A stretch of DNA of 64,000 bases. It comes from Micromonospora sp. BL4. Lineage in GTDB: Bacteria; Actinomycetota; Actinomycetes; Mycobacteriales; Micromonosporaceae. Positions 1-8,108 of this stretch are shown here, piece by piece. A program made the position numbers and the translations under genes. A model generated the notes under the pieces. It saw only the letters and a program-made list of their open reading frames with translations, was not told the DNA's origin and searched no databases. Position 1 is the first letter of the stretch, and every line of letters begins with the position of its first letter. The stretch covers positions 96,801-160,800 of the forward strand of contig NZ_RCVJ01000054.1 in NCBI RefSeq assembly GCF_003667505.1. The letters are read 5' to 3'.

Positions 1-1008
1 TACTGGATCGCCGGCGGCCGGTGGGGGTACACCGCCTGCGACCGGACCGCTCTGGTCGATCCAGCGGGGGGATGCGGCGCGGACCGGGTCGAGGCGCCGC
101 CGTTCTGGTCAGGTTGGGGAGCGCTGGGAGTCGGTGTCGCCCTGGCGGTGCTGGTGGCGTGCTCGGTCCGGTTCCCGGGCCGTTCCACGGCCGCCGGCAG
201 CTGGGTGGCGGCCACGCTGCTTATGGTGGTCGCGTTCCCGCTGCATCTGCTCTTCGAGGTCCCGGCGGCGTTGACGGGGCGTCCCTCGGACTGGCGTGAC
301 CTCGGCGCCCGGCTCGCGTTGGTGACCGGTGGCGTCCTGTTCGCCGGGCTGGCGAACTCGTCCGGTCCGCCGCGCCGACCGGTGGCTCCCGGCTACCGGC
401 CGGTGCCGCGGTGGACCCGCCGTTGGGCGTACGTGGCGGTTGCGCTGCCGGTGGCCGGTTGGGCGGTGCCGCACGGGCTGTGGGTGCTCGGCGTTCCGTT
501 CGGCATCTCCCAGCGGGAGCTGGATGACATCCACCTGAATCTCTCCATCCCGACGGGCGTGGCGATCACCGTCGTCCCGCCGCTCGCCGGCCTGCTCGTT
601 CTCGGGTTGGTTCAGCGGTGGGGGCAGCAGTTCCCGCGCTGGGTGCCGGGACTGGGCGGTCGGCCGGTCCCCCGGTTGCTGGCGGTGATCCCGGCCGGGG
701 TGGTGGCGCTCGCGCTGATCACCTACGGCGTGTTGAGCGTCGCGGTGTTCGTCGGCCAACTGACCGCGGGTGACCTGCGCTGGTCCGACGTGTGGGAGGG
801 GTGGGCGGTGGCCGCCACGCTGCTGGTGTTCCTCGGCTGGGGAGTGTCGCTGGGCGTCACGACCACCGGCTACGCCCTCGCCACCGGCCGCGTCCGGCCC
901 GCGTCGCGAACACCGGCCTCTCGGCGCGAGCCACCGGTCGGGTCGACCGCAGCCGGGGCCTCAACGACGTCAACCCTCGAAGATCGGAGCGCTCATGAAT
1001 CCCGCTGA
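1..1008 (+). CDS. Polytopic membrane protein, 5'-truncated by window edge
   Basis: The frame is open from base 1, so the start codon lies left of the window; 335 residues are visible. About seven hydrophobic segments alternate with short Arg-rich loops, so this is an integral membrane protein. A loop near the middle reads RWGQQFPRWVPGLGGRP. The same pattern (RWGQxxPRWxPxLGGRP) occurs in the gene that follows and in the broken gene at the right end of the window, so all three belong to one actinobacterial membrane family of unknown function. The last 40 residues are hydrophilic, and the 3' end overlaps the next start by 14 bases, which suggests co-transcription. No catalytic motif was seen. 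Confidence 0.75.
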   Translation, partial: YWIAGGRWGYTACDRTALVDPAGGCGADRVEAPPFWSGWGALGVGVALAVLVACSVRFPGRSTAAGSWVAATLLMVVAFPLHLLFEVPAALTGRPSDWRDLGARLALVTGGVLFAGLANSSGPPRRPVAPGYRPVPRWTRRWAYVAVALPVAGWAVPHGLWVLGVPFGISQRELDDIHLNLSIPTGVAITVVPPLAGLLVLGLVQRWGQQFPRWVPGLGGRPVPRLLAVIPAGVVALALITYGVLSVAVFVGQLTAGDLRWSDVWEGWAVAATLLVFLGWGVSLGVTTTGYALATGRVRPASRTPASRREPPVGSTAAGASTTSTLEDRSAHESR

Positions 1009-1519
1009 CCCTGGCCGTACCTGGGCCGCCGCCCCGTCGCCCTGGGCCGTCTGGGCCGCCTACGCCGTCCCGGTCTGCGTCCTACCGTCTGCCGCCTGGC
1101 GGCTGTCCCTCGTGTTCACGGACGACGCCGCCACCACGTGGTACATGATCTTCTTGTCCGTCCTGTCGATGGGGTTGGCCCTGTCGACACTCGGACTGGT
1201 GCACCGCTGGGGACAACAGGTCCCACGCTGGGTGCCGCTGCTCGGGGGTCGTCCCATCCCGGCACGTCCGGTCGTGCTCGTCGCGCTGATCGGCGGCTCG
1301 TTGCTCGTCGCCATCTGCGCATATTTCTTCTTGAACAGCAGGTTCCATTTCGTGGAACGCGGCTGGGTGGGGATAGGCCAGGACGGTCCGGCACTTCCGG
1401 CTCCGGGCTGGGACGTCTTGCGATACTACGCGCCACTGGTCGCCTGGGGCCCCCTCGTCGTAGCCGTGGCCGCCGACTACCGACGACGCGTCGCCCTGGT
1501 GCGGTCACCGGCACCATGA
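995..1519 (+). CDS. Small four-helix membrane protein of unknown function
   Basis: 174 residues from the ATG at 995, inside the end of the preceding gene. Four hydrophobic segments are visible, at roughly residues 13-35, 47-70, 88-110 and 143-162. The loop RWGQQVPRWVPLLGGRP is the family signature shared with the upstream gene. The protein aligns along nearly its whole length with the minus-strand copy at 63.5-64.0 kb, including the segment around PVCVLPSAAWR. The start was chosen because the residues from PSPWAV onward are conserved in that copy. No function can be assigned. The overlap with the upstream gene suggests the two membrane proteins are made together. Confidence 0.75.
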   Translation: MNPADPGRTWAAAPSPWAVWAAYAVPVCVLPSAAWRLSLVFTDDAATTWYMIFLSVLSMGLALSTLGLVHRWGQQVPRWVPLLGGRPIPARPVVLVALIGGSLLVAICAYFFLNSRFHFVERGWVGIGQDGPALPAPGWDVLRYYAPLVAWGPLVVAVAADYRRRVALVRSPAP

Positions 1520-1561
1520 CGGCACTGCGACGTTGGGCGGGTGTGCTCACCGCCCACGACC

Positions 1562-1608
1562 GCGTTTCACGAGGGCGGGCCGATGGCATCGCACCCCTCG
1601 TGAAGCGC
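1562..1608. terminator. Hairpin terminator between convergent genes
   Basis: Arms GCGTTTCACGAGGG (1562-1575) and CCCTCGTGAAGCGC (1595-1608) pair at 13 of 14 positions around a 19-base loop. The hairpin sits between the rightward membrane-protein gene and the leftward cyclase gene, so it can serve both strands. There is no T-tract, which is usual in high-GC actinobacteria. Confidence 0.6.
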
Positions 1609-1610
1609 GA

Positions 1611-2564
1611 TCAGAATGTGGCGATCGGGTTGACCGGGCTGCCGGACGTGCCGGCGAAGCGAACCGGCGCGACCGCGAGGTGGAAGTCCCACTGGCCGAG
1701 CTCGGCAGCCGTTGCCGCGCACGCCTCCAGGTCGCAGTTGTCGAGCAGCCACAAGCCCATCGCGACGAGACTCACGGCATGAACCGGCATCAACACGTCC
1801 TCGTACCCCGACGGCTGGACGTCCTGCGGGGTGTCGGCGCCGATCAGTGCGACCTCGCGTTCATGGAGCCACGGCAGGCAGGACGCGTGCCAGCCGGCCT
1901 GCGTGAAACCGCCGGCCGCGCCGGCCTCGTGCCGGGCGCGGCCATAGCCGGTCCGCAGGAGTACCGCGTCGCCGGACCGCACCCGTACACCCTGGCGACG
2001 CTCGGCCTCCTCAAGGTCGTCCGGAAACACGCCCTGCCCCGGTTCCAACCACGGCACACCGCGGGCCCTCGCAACGTCCAGCAGGACACCACGCGTGATG
2101 ATCCCGTTCGCCGCCGCCGTGACGGCCGCCCACGCCGAACCCGTCGTGGCGTCGACCAACGAGTGCGACCGCCCGTTGTACATCGTGCCGTCCCAGAAGA
2201 TGTGGCACGGCGAGTCGACGTGGGTGAGCGTGTTGCCGTGGAAACTGATGCCGAGCCGCTCGGACGAAAAACCCCAGCGCCGGTCGGCGTGGAAGGCGGG
2301 CGGCATGTTCTCGGCACCCGGCATGTCGGCGGCGCACGGGCACGTCGTCGTCGACCGCTCCGCGTCCTCCGGTACGGCAACCTCCCAAGCGCAGGACACG
2401 CTCCTGCCGTGGCGCACGGCCCGCGCCGCCGCCAGCCGGACGTCGTCGGTGATGTGGTTCAGAGTGCCGAGCTCGTCCTCGTCGCCCCACCGTCCCCAGT
2501 TCGACAGCGTCTCGAAGTACCCGAGCACGTCGTCCTGGTCGGGCATCGGTCGCCCTGCCGTCAT
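1611..2564 (-). CDS. Cyclase-family metal-dependent hydrolase (kynurenine formamidase/isatin hydrolase fold)
   Basis: 317 residues. The metal-binding signature is HGNTLTHVDSPCHIFW, i.e. HxxxxTHxDxPxH, as in the cyclase superfamily that includes kynurenine formamidase and isatin hydrolase. These enzymes open amide or lactam bonds using Mn or Zn. A second conserved patch, LRTGYGR, lies in the C-terminal half. I chose the ATG at 2564 because GGAGGAG lies about 11 bases upstream; the frame stays open to 2630 and an ATG at 2546 is also possible. It is the last gene of a three-gene leftward operon and differs from the other cyclase there, so the two probably act on different intermediates. Confidence 0.8.
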   Translation of the reverse strand: MTAGRPMPDQDDVLGYFETLSNWGRWGDEDELGTLNHITDDVRLAAARAVRHGRSVSCAWEVAVPEDAERSTTTCPCAADMPGAENMPPAFHADRRWGFSSERLGISFHGNTLTHVDSPCHIFWDGTMYNGRSHSLVDATTGSAWAAVTAAANGIITRGVLLDVARARGVPWLEPGQGVFPDDLEEAERRQGVRVRSGDAVLLRTGYGRARHEAGAAGGFTQAGWHASCLPWLHEREVALIGADTPQDVQPSGYEDVLMPVHAVSLVAMGLWLLDNCDLEACAATAAELGQWDFHLAVAPVRFAGTSGSPVNPIATF

Positions 2565-2684
2565 CCCAGCATCGACTCCTCCGGTCAGGCGGTTCCAGGC
2601 AGCGCAGGTAGGGTATCCCGCCCGTCTCATATTGGTCGGACTCGCCGCGCCCCCGGTCGGCTTCAGCCCTGATCCGGCGGTGGC

Positions 2685-4343
2685 TCAATGGCCACGGAAC
2701 GCTTCCTCCAGCCACCATGAGCCGCGCGCGGCGCAGACCTTGGCGTCGACCACCAGCGGCCGGGTACGCGGGCCGGCGAGCCACTGGCGTACCGGCCCGA
2801 GATCGTCGACGGTCCGGACGGTCAACCCGTCGCAGCCGTAACCACGGGCGATCGCGGCCAGGTCGGTCTCGGGGAAGGTGACCGTCTCCAGCGGGTGCCC
2901 GTCCGGGCCGAAGTGGTGCACCTCGGCGCCGTACGCCGCGTCGTCGTAGATCACCACGAGCAGTGGCAGCGCCAGCCGGACCGCGGTGACCAACTCGGTT
3001 GCGGACATGACGAAGCCACCGTCGCCGACCGCGGCGACGGTGAGCCGGTCCGGCCGGGCGACCGCCGCGCCGAGCGAACTGGCCAGCCCGAGCCCGACCG
3101 ACTGGAACGCCTGGGTGAAACAGAATCCGGCCACGTCCGGCACGTCGAGCCACATCGACGGGTAGCCCATGAAGTTGCCGGAGTCGACCACCACCGTCCG
3201 GTCGGACGGCAGCAGGTCGTCCAGGGCGGCCGAGAGCGTCCTCGGGTCGATCGTCGCCGGGGCGCCGGCCCGCGCCGACATACCCTCGTCCCGGTACGGG
3301 ACCGTCCGCCACCGGCCGTGGTCGCGAATCCGTTGTGCCAGCTCCGGCGTACGCCAGCCATCGGCCCCGGCGTCCACGGGCGCCGTGGAGCCGGCGCCCA
3401 GCCGATCGAGCACCGCCTCGGCGACCCCCGCCACCTCACCGGCCACCGCCAGGTCAACCGGGCGGTTCACCCCGAGAGCGGCCGGGTCCTGGTCCACCTG
3501 GACGACGACGGCGGAGGGCGGGATCAGTTCGCCGTGCCGGGTGGTCCACATGTTCAGCGTGCTGCCCCACGCGACGACCAGGTCCGCCGCGCCGATCAGC
3601 TCGACGGCGAGCGGGGTGGCGAAGCCGCCGGCCACATCGATGTTCCACGGGTTCCCGGAGAACAGCCCCTTCGCCGCCGCCGAGACCGCGAGCAGCGCGC
3701 CGCACGCGTCGGCGAGCCGGACCAGCGGTTCCCGGGCCGCCCGGGCGCCCCGACCCGCGATGAAGACCGGTCGACGCGCGGCCCGGAGCGCCGCCAGCAA
3801 CGGCTCGACCTGCGGGGCGGCGGCCGGGGTCGACGCGACCGCGGGGACCGGGCCGGACCACGGTTCGGTCACGGTGCTCTGCACCTCCAACGGGAGGGCC
3901 AGCAACACCGTCGCGCCCCGGGCGGCGGCCCGGTACGCCGCGCTCGCGTCCTCGGCCGCGTGCGTCGCGCGTACCCGATGGAAGTCGGCCCCGACCGAGG
4001 CGGCGAGCGACGGCAGGTCGATGAAGAAGTTCGACCGCGGCGCGGTCGCCTCCGGGGCCAGGACCACCATCGGGGTACGGCTCTTCGCGGCCTCGGTCAG
4101 GCCGGTCAGCGCGTTGGTGACGCCCGGACCCTGGTGCACCGAGAGCAGACTGACCGTCCCGGAGGTGCGGGCGTACCCGTCGGCCATGCTCGCCGCGCCG
4201 CCCTCGTGGGCCGCCGCGACGAACCGGGCGCCGGCCGCCACCAACGCGTTCGTGACATGGAAGTTGCCGCTGCCGACCACCCCGAAGACGTAGCGTGCGC
4301 CGTGTCCGTGCAGAACCCGCCCGACCACCTCCGCTACCCGCAT
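2685..4343 (-). CDS. Thiamine diphosphate-dependent enzyme (acetolactate synthase/benzoylformate decarboxylase-like)
   Basis: 552 residues with the three-domain layout of the TPP decarboxylase/carboligase superfamily. The N-terminal PYR domain carries the catalytic glutamate in AAHEGGAASMADGYAR, and HQGPGVTN follows at about residue 70. The C-terminal PP domain has the cofactor motif GDGGFVMSATEL, but the usual closing NN is DD (IYDDAAYG). Family members decarboxylate 2-oxo acids or ligate the resulting aldehydes. It lies 13 bases after the upstream cyclase and 120 bases before the downstream one, so all three probably share one transcript. Substrate unknown. A role on a 2-oxo acid released by a cyclase is inferred from context only. 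Confidence 0.82.
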   Translation of the reverse strand: MRVAEVVGRVLHGHGARYVFGVVGSGNFHVTNALVAAGARFVAAAHEGGAASMADGYARTSGTVSLLSVHQGPGVTNALTGLTEAAKSRTPMVVLAPEATAPRSNFFIDLPSLAASVGADFHRVRATHAAEDASAAYRAAARGATVLLALPLEVQSTVTEPWSGPVPAVASTPAAAPQVEPLLAALRAARRPVFIAGRGARAAREPLVRLADACGALLAVSAAAKGLFSGNPWNIDVAGGFATPLAVELIGAADLVVAWGSTLNMWTTRHGELIPPSAVVVQVDQDPAALGVNRPVDLAVAGEVAGVAEAVLDRLGAGSTAPVDAGADGWRTPELAQRIRDHGRWRTVPYRDEGMSARAGAPATIDPRTLSAALDDLLPSDRTVVVDSGNFMGYPSMWLDVPDVAGFCFTQAFQSVGLGLASSLGAAVARPDRLTVAAVGDGGFVMSATELVTAVRLALPLLVVIYDDAAYGAEVHHFGPDGHPLETVTFPETDLAAIARGYGCDGLTVRTVDDLGPVRQWLAGPRTRPLVVDAKVCAARGSWWLEEAFRGH

Positions 4344-4356
4344 CTGTGACCCGGTC

Positions 4357-5118
4357 CTACCGTTCGACCAGCGCGAGGACCCGGCACGGGCTGCCGGACC
4401 CGGAGACGATCGGCAGTGGCCCGGCGATCACCACCGCGCCGGTCGCCGGCAACTGCGCCAGGTTACGGAGCTGGGTCAGGCCGTACTTCTCCTGGCCGAG
4501 CAGGAACGAGTGGCACGGGAACGGCGGGTCGAACGAATGCGCGGCGCCCGCGTCGGTGCCGACCGTCTCCACCCCGACGCCCTGGATCGGCGACTCCTCG
4601 GCGAGCCAGCGGGCGCACTCGACGGAGATGCCCGGGGTACGCCCGCCGTTGGCGTACCGCTCCGGGTCGTCGCCGTACGCGTCCCAGCCGGTGCGGTAGA
4701 GCAGCCAGCCACCGGTGGGCAGGGCACCGTGTTCCGCCTCCCACGCCTTGATGTGCTCGACCTCGAGCAGGAAGTCAGGGTCGTCGGCGGCGTCGGCGGC
4801 GTGGTCGATCACCACCGCCGGGGCGATCAACTGGCTCACCGGGACCTGCGACACGTCCGCGCCCTGTTGACCGGTGACCCAGTGCACCGGGGCGTCGAAG
4901 TGGGTGCCGGTGTGCTCGCCGGTGGAGAAGTTGTTCCAGTACCAGGCCGGACCGCGGTCGTCGTATCGGCTGATCTCGCTGAGCTGGAACGGCCAGGTCT
5001 GGCCGAACTGCTCGGGCAGACCCAGGATCGGGGTCTGGTCCGAGAGCGGAGCGGTGAGGTCGACAACCTGGATCTGGCCGCTGGAAAGAGCGGCGACAAA
5101 CTCCTGCAGCACCGTCAT
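4357..5118 (-). CDS. Cyclase-family metal-dependent hydrolase, second copy
   Basis: 253 residues. The motif GEHTGTHFDAPVHW matches the cyclase-family metal site HxGTHxDxPxH better than the copy at 1611. Other family features are an N-terminal VVDLTAPLSDQTP strand and LLYRTGWDAYGDDP in the middle. It is probably the first gene of the leftward operon with the TPP enzyme and the other cyclase. I chose the ATG at 5118 because MTVLQEFVAAL looks like a natural N-terminus; a GTG at 5133 is in frame and neither has a clear Shine-Dalgarno. Expected activity is hydrolysis of a cyclic amide or N-formyl group in the cytoplasm; the substrate is not evident. Confidence 0.82.
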   Translation of the reverse strand: MTVLQEFVAALSSGQIQVVDLTAPLSDQTPILGLPEQFGQTWPFQLSEISRYDDRGPAWYWNNFSTGEHTGTHFDAPVHWVTGQQGADVSQVPVSQLIAPAVVIDHAADAADDPDFLLEVEHIKAWEAEHGALPTGGWLLYRTGWDAYGDDPERYANGGRTPGISVECARWLAEESPIQGVGVETVGTDAGAAHSFDPPFPCHSFLLGQEKYGLTQLRNLAQLPATGAVVIAGPLPIVSGSGSPCRVLALVER

Positions 5119-5226
5119 GCGGCGACGGTACACCGCGTCCGGGCTCCATGATGGACTCTCGAAGGCGGCAATCCGCGGCGGACTTCGTGGGGCAGACCAC
5201 CGACGATGAGCTGGGCTGGTCTGACG

Positions 5227-5263
5227 GGCAGCTCGCAGCCCGCGTTGCGGGCCGCGAGCTGCC
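5227..5263 (-). terminator. Strong two-part hairpin terminator after the sigma/anti-sigma unit
   Basis: GGCAGCTCGC and GCGAGCTGCC enclose an inner stem GCCCGC/GCGGGC with a GTT loop, giving 16 pairs interrupted by one A/C mismatch. It lies just downstream of the gene ending at 5279 on the minus strand, and upstream of the cyclase operon. Confidence 0.6.
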
Positions 5264-5278
5264 GGTGAGGCTCGGCGG

Positions 5279-6574
5279 TCAGGGTCCGGTGGTCACGGTG
5301 CTGGCTTTGCCGTTGGTGGGGGTGACACGGACCTCGGTGGCGTTGTGGGGCAGCAGGGCCGCGTCTCGGCCGGCGTCGTGCCACTTCCCGGTGCCGATCC
5401 GATAGTTGAGCGCTGCGCCCTCGGCGGCGACCAGAATGCCCTGCTCGTCGGGCAGCCGCAGCCGCACCGGCAACGGCGCATTCCAGTCCACGAACCCGCT
5501 GGCCGCCGCCGTGAAGGGACCGTCGCCGCGGGCGAGCAGCACGATCACGCGGGCCGGGTCGTCGTCGTACTGAATGGTTTGGAGCAGCAGCCGCCGGCCG
5601 TCCGGGGTGGCACCTTTGATGTACAGGAGGGGGGACCCGTCGTGGGTGTGGGCGCCGCCCGCGTCGTAGTAGGCGTCGAAGGCCGGCTCCGCAGAGACGT
5701 CCTTGTCGCCCCACACTTCCTCCGCGCCGGCCAGCGTGTGGCTGAGGGTCGGTTGCGGCGGCAGGTCCTCGTCGTTCGGGAACAGAATGTCCGTGGCGTT
5801 GGTGATGTGGACCTGGTTTTCCATGCTGACCGGTGTCCTGGCGAGAGCGACCGTGATCTTCGTGCGCTGCGGCGGCACCTGCAGTACGGCGGCGCCGTCC
5901 CGGAACGCGACCGGCTGGAAGGTACGGTCGATCCTGCCGTCTGCCGTGTACCGCAATTCCGGCGAGAACTCGACCGGCGCTCCGGCGTCGAGCACGAGCA
6001 GCACGTTTCGATCGGGGCCCAGCAGGGCGGCCTGCGAGTTGCCGTGGGTGCCGGTGTCGGTAACCGATTCCGGGTCCATGACACGTGGCCCGTCGGCGGT
6101 GGGCTCGACGAACGCCGCGACCGCGACCATGCGGTCGCCCGGCGGATCACTCACCGCCGGATTGTTGGCGGTGCGTTGGGCGACGTAGGCGGCGGGGCCT
6201 GCCGGCGTACGTCCCGCCCAGACCACGTGCGGCTCGCCGCGCAGACCTTCGTCCAGAGCGTTCTCTTCGAAGCGACGCAGCCACCTCTCGCGGACCTGCC
6301 GCAGATAACCCTTGTCGCCAGCCAGGTCTCCACGTGTCGCCTGGCCGAAGATCGGCGAGGCGACCTCGCCCCGGTCCCTGGTGCCCGGGAACTGGAGTGC
6401 ACCGACCAGAGGGGCTGCCACGACAACTGCGAAAGCCGCGGCCAGGACGGCCCGGCGACGCATGATCCGGCGTCGCCCACCTCGGCGCACCTTGTCGAGA
6501 AGGTCCGGAGGGCCGGTCACATGATCCGTCGCGCGCTGCAGGATGGCGCGCACGTCACTGTCATGCATAGTCAT
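5279..6574 (-). CDS. Membrane-anchored extracytoplasmic protein paired with a SigE-type sigma factor
   Basis: 431 residues. The N-terminal 35 are cytoplasmic and basic (RRGGRRRIMRRR), followed by one transmembrane helix at about residues 41-60 (AVLAAAFAVVVAAPLVGAL). The rest is a roughly 370-residue extracytoplasmic part rich in beta-prone segments. The ATG overlaps the stop of the upstream sigma gene (ATGA), so the two are translationally coupled. This topology, a short inner tail plus one helix plus a large outer domain, fits an anti-sigma or sigma-associated sensor, but there is no zinc-finger HxxxCxxC motif and no recognisable enzyme domain. Calling it the sigma partner rests on gene order. 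Confidence 0.6.
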   Translation of the reverse strand: MTMHDSDVRAILQRATDHVTGPPDLLDKVRRGGRRRIMRRRAVLAAAFAVVVAAPLVGALQFPGTRDRGEVASPIFGQATRGDLAGDKGYLRQVRERWLRRFEENALDEGLRGEPHVVWAGRTPAGPAAYVAQRTANNPAVSDPPGDRMVAVAAFVEPTADGPRVMDPESVTDTGTHGNSQAALLGPDRNVLLVLDAGAPVEFSPELRYTADGRIDRTFQPVAFRDGAAVLQVPPQRTKITVALARTPVSMENQVHITNATDILFPNDEDLPPQPTLSHTLAGAEEVWGDKDVSAEPAFDAYYDAGGAHTHDGSPLLYIKGATPDGRRLLLQTIQYDDDPARVIVLLARGDGPFTAAASGFVDWNAPLPVRLRLPDEQGILVAAEGAALNYRIGTGKWHDAGRDAALLPHNATEVRVTPTNGKASTVTTGP

Positions 6575-7095
6575 CGCGAGCTCCGGGAGATGTTGGTGAA
6601 GGACACGACGAGGTCGGATCCGGCGAACGCCTCTCGCAGGTGAGCGAGGCCTCGCGACGCCTGGCTTTTCACCGCGCCTTCGGAACAGGCCAGTGCGGCG
6701 GCCACGTCGGCGACGGACAGGTCCTCCAGGTATCGGAGGACGACCGCGGCGCGCTGCCGAGGCGGCAGAGTGAGCAGCGCCGCAATGACCGCCTCGCGGA
6801 GCGCCACGTCATCGGCGTGGTCCTGTTCGACGCGGTCCACGTCTCCCAGCGTCTGCTCAGGCCGCCGGGCGCGCCGCCGCCACCGGTTGGCGGCCCGATT
6901 GACCAGTGCCCGCCTGGCGTAGCCCTCCGGTGTGGTTCGCACCTGACGCCAGCGCACGTACACCTGCTCCAGCACCTCCTGAAGCAGGTCTTCCGCCGCG
7001 TGTCGATCACCCGTCAGCAGATAAGCAACCCGCAGCAGGGCCACCGATCGCGCACGAACGAAATCGTCGAACTCCGCACCACGCGAATCTCGCAT
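6571..7095 (-). CDS. SigE-family ECF RNA polymerase sigma factor
   Basis: 174 residues with region 2 at about 10-75 (FDDFVRARSVALLRVAYLLTGDRHAAEDLLQEV) and region 4 at about 105-160 (LPPRQRAAVVLRYLEDLSVADVAAAL). The LLRVAYLLTGDRHAAEDLLQ signature is typical of the actinobacterial SigE/ECF subgroup linked to membrane partner proteins. I chose the ATG at 7095 because GGGAGG lies 6 bases upstream; an upstream in-frame start at 7134 would add a basic, non-conserved leader. The 3' end overlaps the membrane partner gene by four bases. The inducing signal is unknown. Confidence 0.85.
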   Translation of the reverse strand: MRDSRGAEFDDFVRARSVALLRVAYLLTGDRHAAEDLLQEVLEQVYVRWRQVRTTPEGYARRALVNRAANRWRRRARRPEQTLGDVDRVEQDHADDVALREAVIAALLTLPPRQRAAVVLRYLEDLSVADVAAALACSEGAVKSQASRGLAHLREAFAGSDLVVSFTNISRSSR

Positions 7096-7140
7096 CTGGC
7101 CTCCCGGTCCCCGTCGGTTACCAAGACACCGCACCGGGCC

Positions 7141-7362
7141 CCAGGGTTTACCGATCCGCGACAGAACTTCAGCGTGCTGATGGTGCCGCTGCCGCCATCG
7201 AACGCGCGGCTGACGCAGGAGGCCGTCGCCGGGACGCAGCGCGGCGCCGCCTACACCAACAACGATCTCAACCCCGGCCTCCTCACCGGTGAAGCTCAGA
7301 CGACCGGCATCTTCAACGGCGGCGTGGTCGCAGGAAACGGGTCGGGCCGGCCGACAGCGTGA
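7141..7362 (+). pseudogene. Possible 3' remnant of a secreted or cell-surface protein gene
   Basis: Between the two sigma units, the plus-strand frame ending at the TGA at 7362 has good third-position G/C bias for about 73 codons, from FTDPRQNFSVLMVPLPPSNA to a Gly/Asn-rich tail (TNNDLNPGLL, GIFNGGVVAG). No plausible start or Shine-Dalgarno precedes it, and the frame upstream runs antisense through the sigma gene. It reads like the C-terminal end of a lost gene. The parent is not recognised. Confidence 0.3.
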
Positions 7363-7379
7363 CCGCGGCCGGCCCGGGC

Positions 7380-8108
7380 TCAGCTCAGCTCGACCGTACC
7401 CACGATCCGGGTCGGGGCGGCGGAGCCACCCACGGGCTCATTGGACACCCCGAACGTCCCAGCCTCGGCGATCGGGCCAATGACCGCGGTCGACGCCCGG
7501 ACCCCCTCGGCGAGTCGTCCCACCTTGCGGGGCTCGCTGCCACGGATGAGCCAGAGTTCGTAGATCCGCCCCGGGCCGGGCTCGGGCAGGTCGCGCAGCA
7601 GCACCACTCCTCGGTCGCGGTCGCGCGAGACCACCACGGTCGCGGCGCCGCCGGGCTGCAGCGACCGTTCGAACACCCGGGCGTCCGGGGCGTCCAGGAC
7701 GGCGGCGATCTGCCGGGCCTGGGCGCTGCTGGCCTGCTCGTCGCTGATCCGATCGTTGCTCACGGTCCAGGTGACCGCGCTCGCCCCACCGGCCACGAGG
7801 ACGGCTGCGGCGGCGGCCACGGTGAGCCGTCGCCACCTGCCTGCCTGCCGTCTCGCGCTGTCGTCTGCGGCACCGGAGCGCAGCTGCGGGGTGCGCGCCG
7901 CCTGGGTGAGGGTGCGCTCCCGTAACCCCGGGGGTGTGGCCTCGACGACGGTGTCGTCGGCGAGCCGTGCAACCGTCTCGCGCAGCTCGGCCACCTCCCG
8001 GCGGCACGGCTCGCAGTCGGTCAGGTGCCGCTCGAACGCAGCCCTCTCGAGGTCGTCGACCGCGTTCAGGGCGTACGCGCCGGCGAGGGTGTGGATGTCG
8101 GCGCTCAT
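7380..8108 (-). CDS. rskA: Anti-sigma-K factor RskA-like
   Basis: 242 residues. The cytoplasmic N-terminal anti-sigma domain (about 1-90) begins HTLAGAYALNAVDDLERAAFERHL and carries DCEPCRREV, a short CxxC version of the zinc-binding anti-sigma fold. A single transmembrane helix spans about residues 95-115 (LTVAAAAAVLVAGGASAVTW). The outer RskA C-terminal domain includes YELWLIRG, typical of the anti-sigma-K family. Its start overlaps the sigK stop by four bases. In mycobacteria RskA holds SigK at the membrane and is released by regulated proteolysis. The same arrangement here suggests an envelope or redox signal, which is inference. Confidence 0.88.
   Translation of the reverse strand: MSADIHTLAGAYALNAVDDLERAAFERHLTDCEPCRREVAELRETVARLADDTVVEATPPGLRERTLTQAARTPQLRSGAADDSARRQAGRWRRLTVAAAAAVLVAGGASAVTWTVSNDRISDEQASSAQARQIAAVLDAPDARVFERSLQPGGAATVVVSRDRDRGVVLLRDLPEPGPGRIYELWLIRGSEPRKVGRLAEGVRASTAVIGPIAEAGTFGVSNEPVGGSAAPTRIVGTVELS

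Noticed and set aside
2895..4349. A 484-codon plus-strand frame opposite the TPP enzyme
   Set aside because: Composition is Arg/Gly-dominated, without any motif, while the minus strand encodes a full TPP enzyme.
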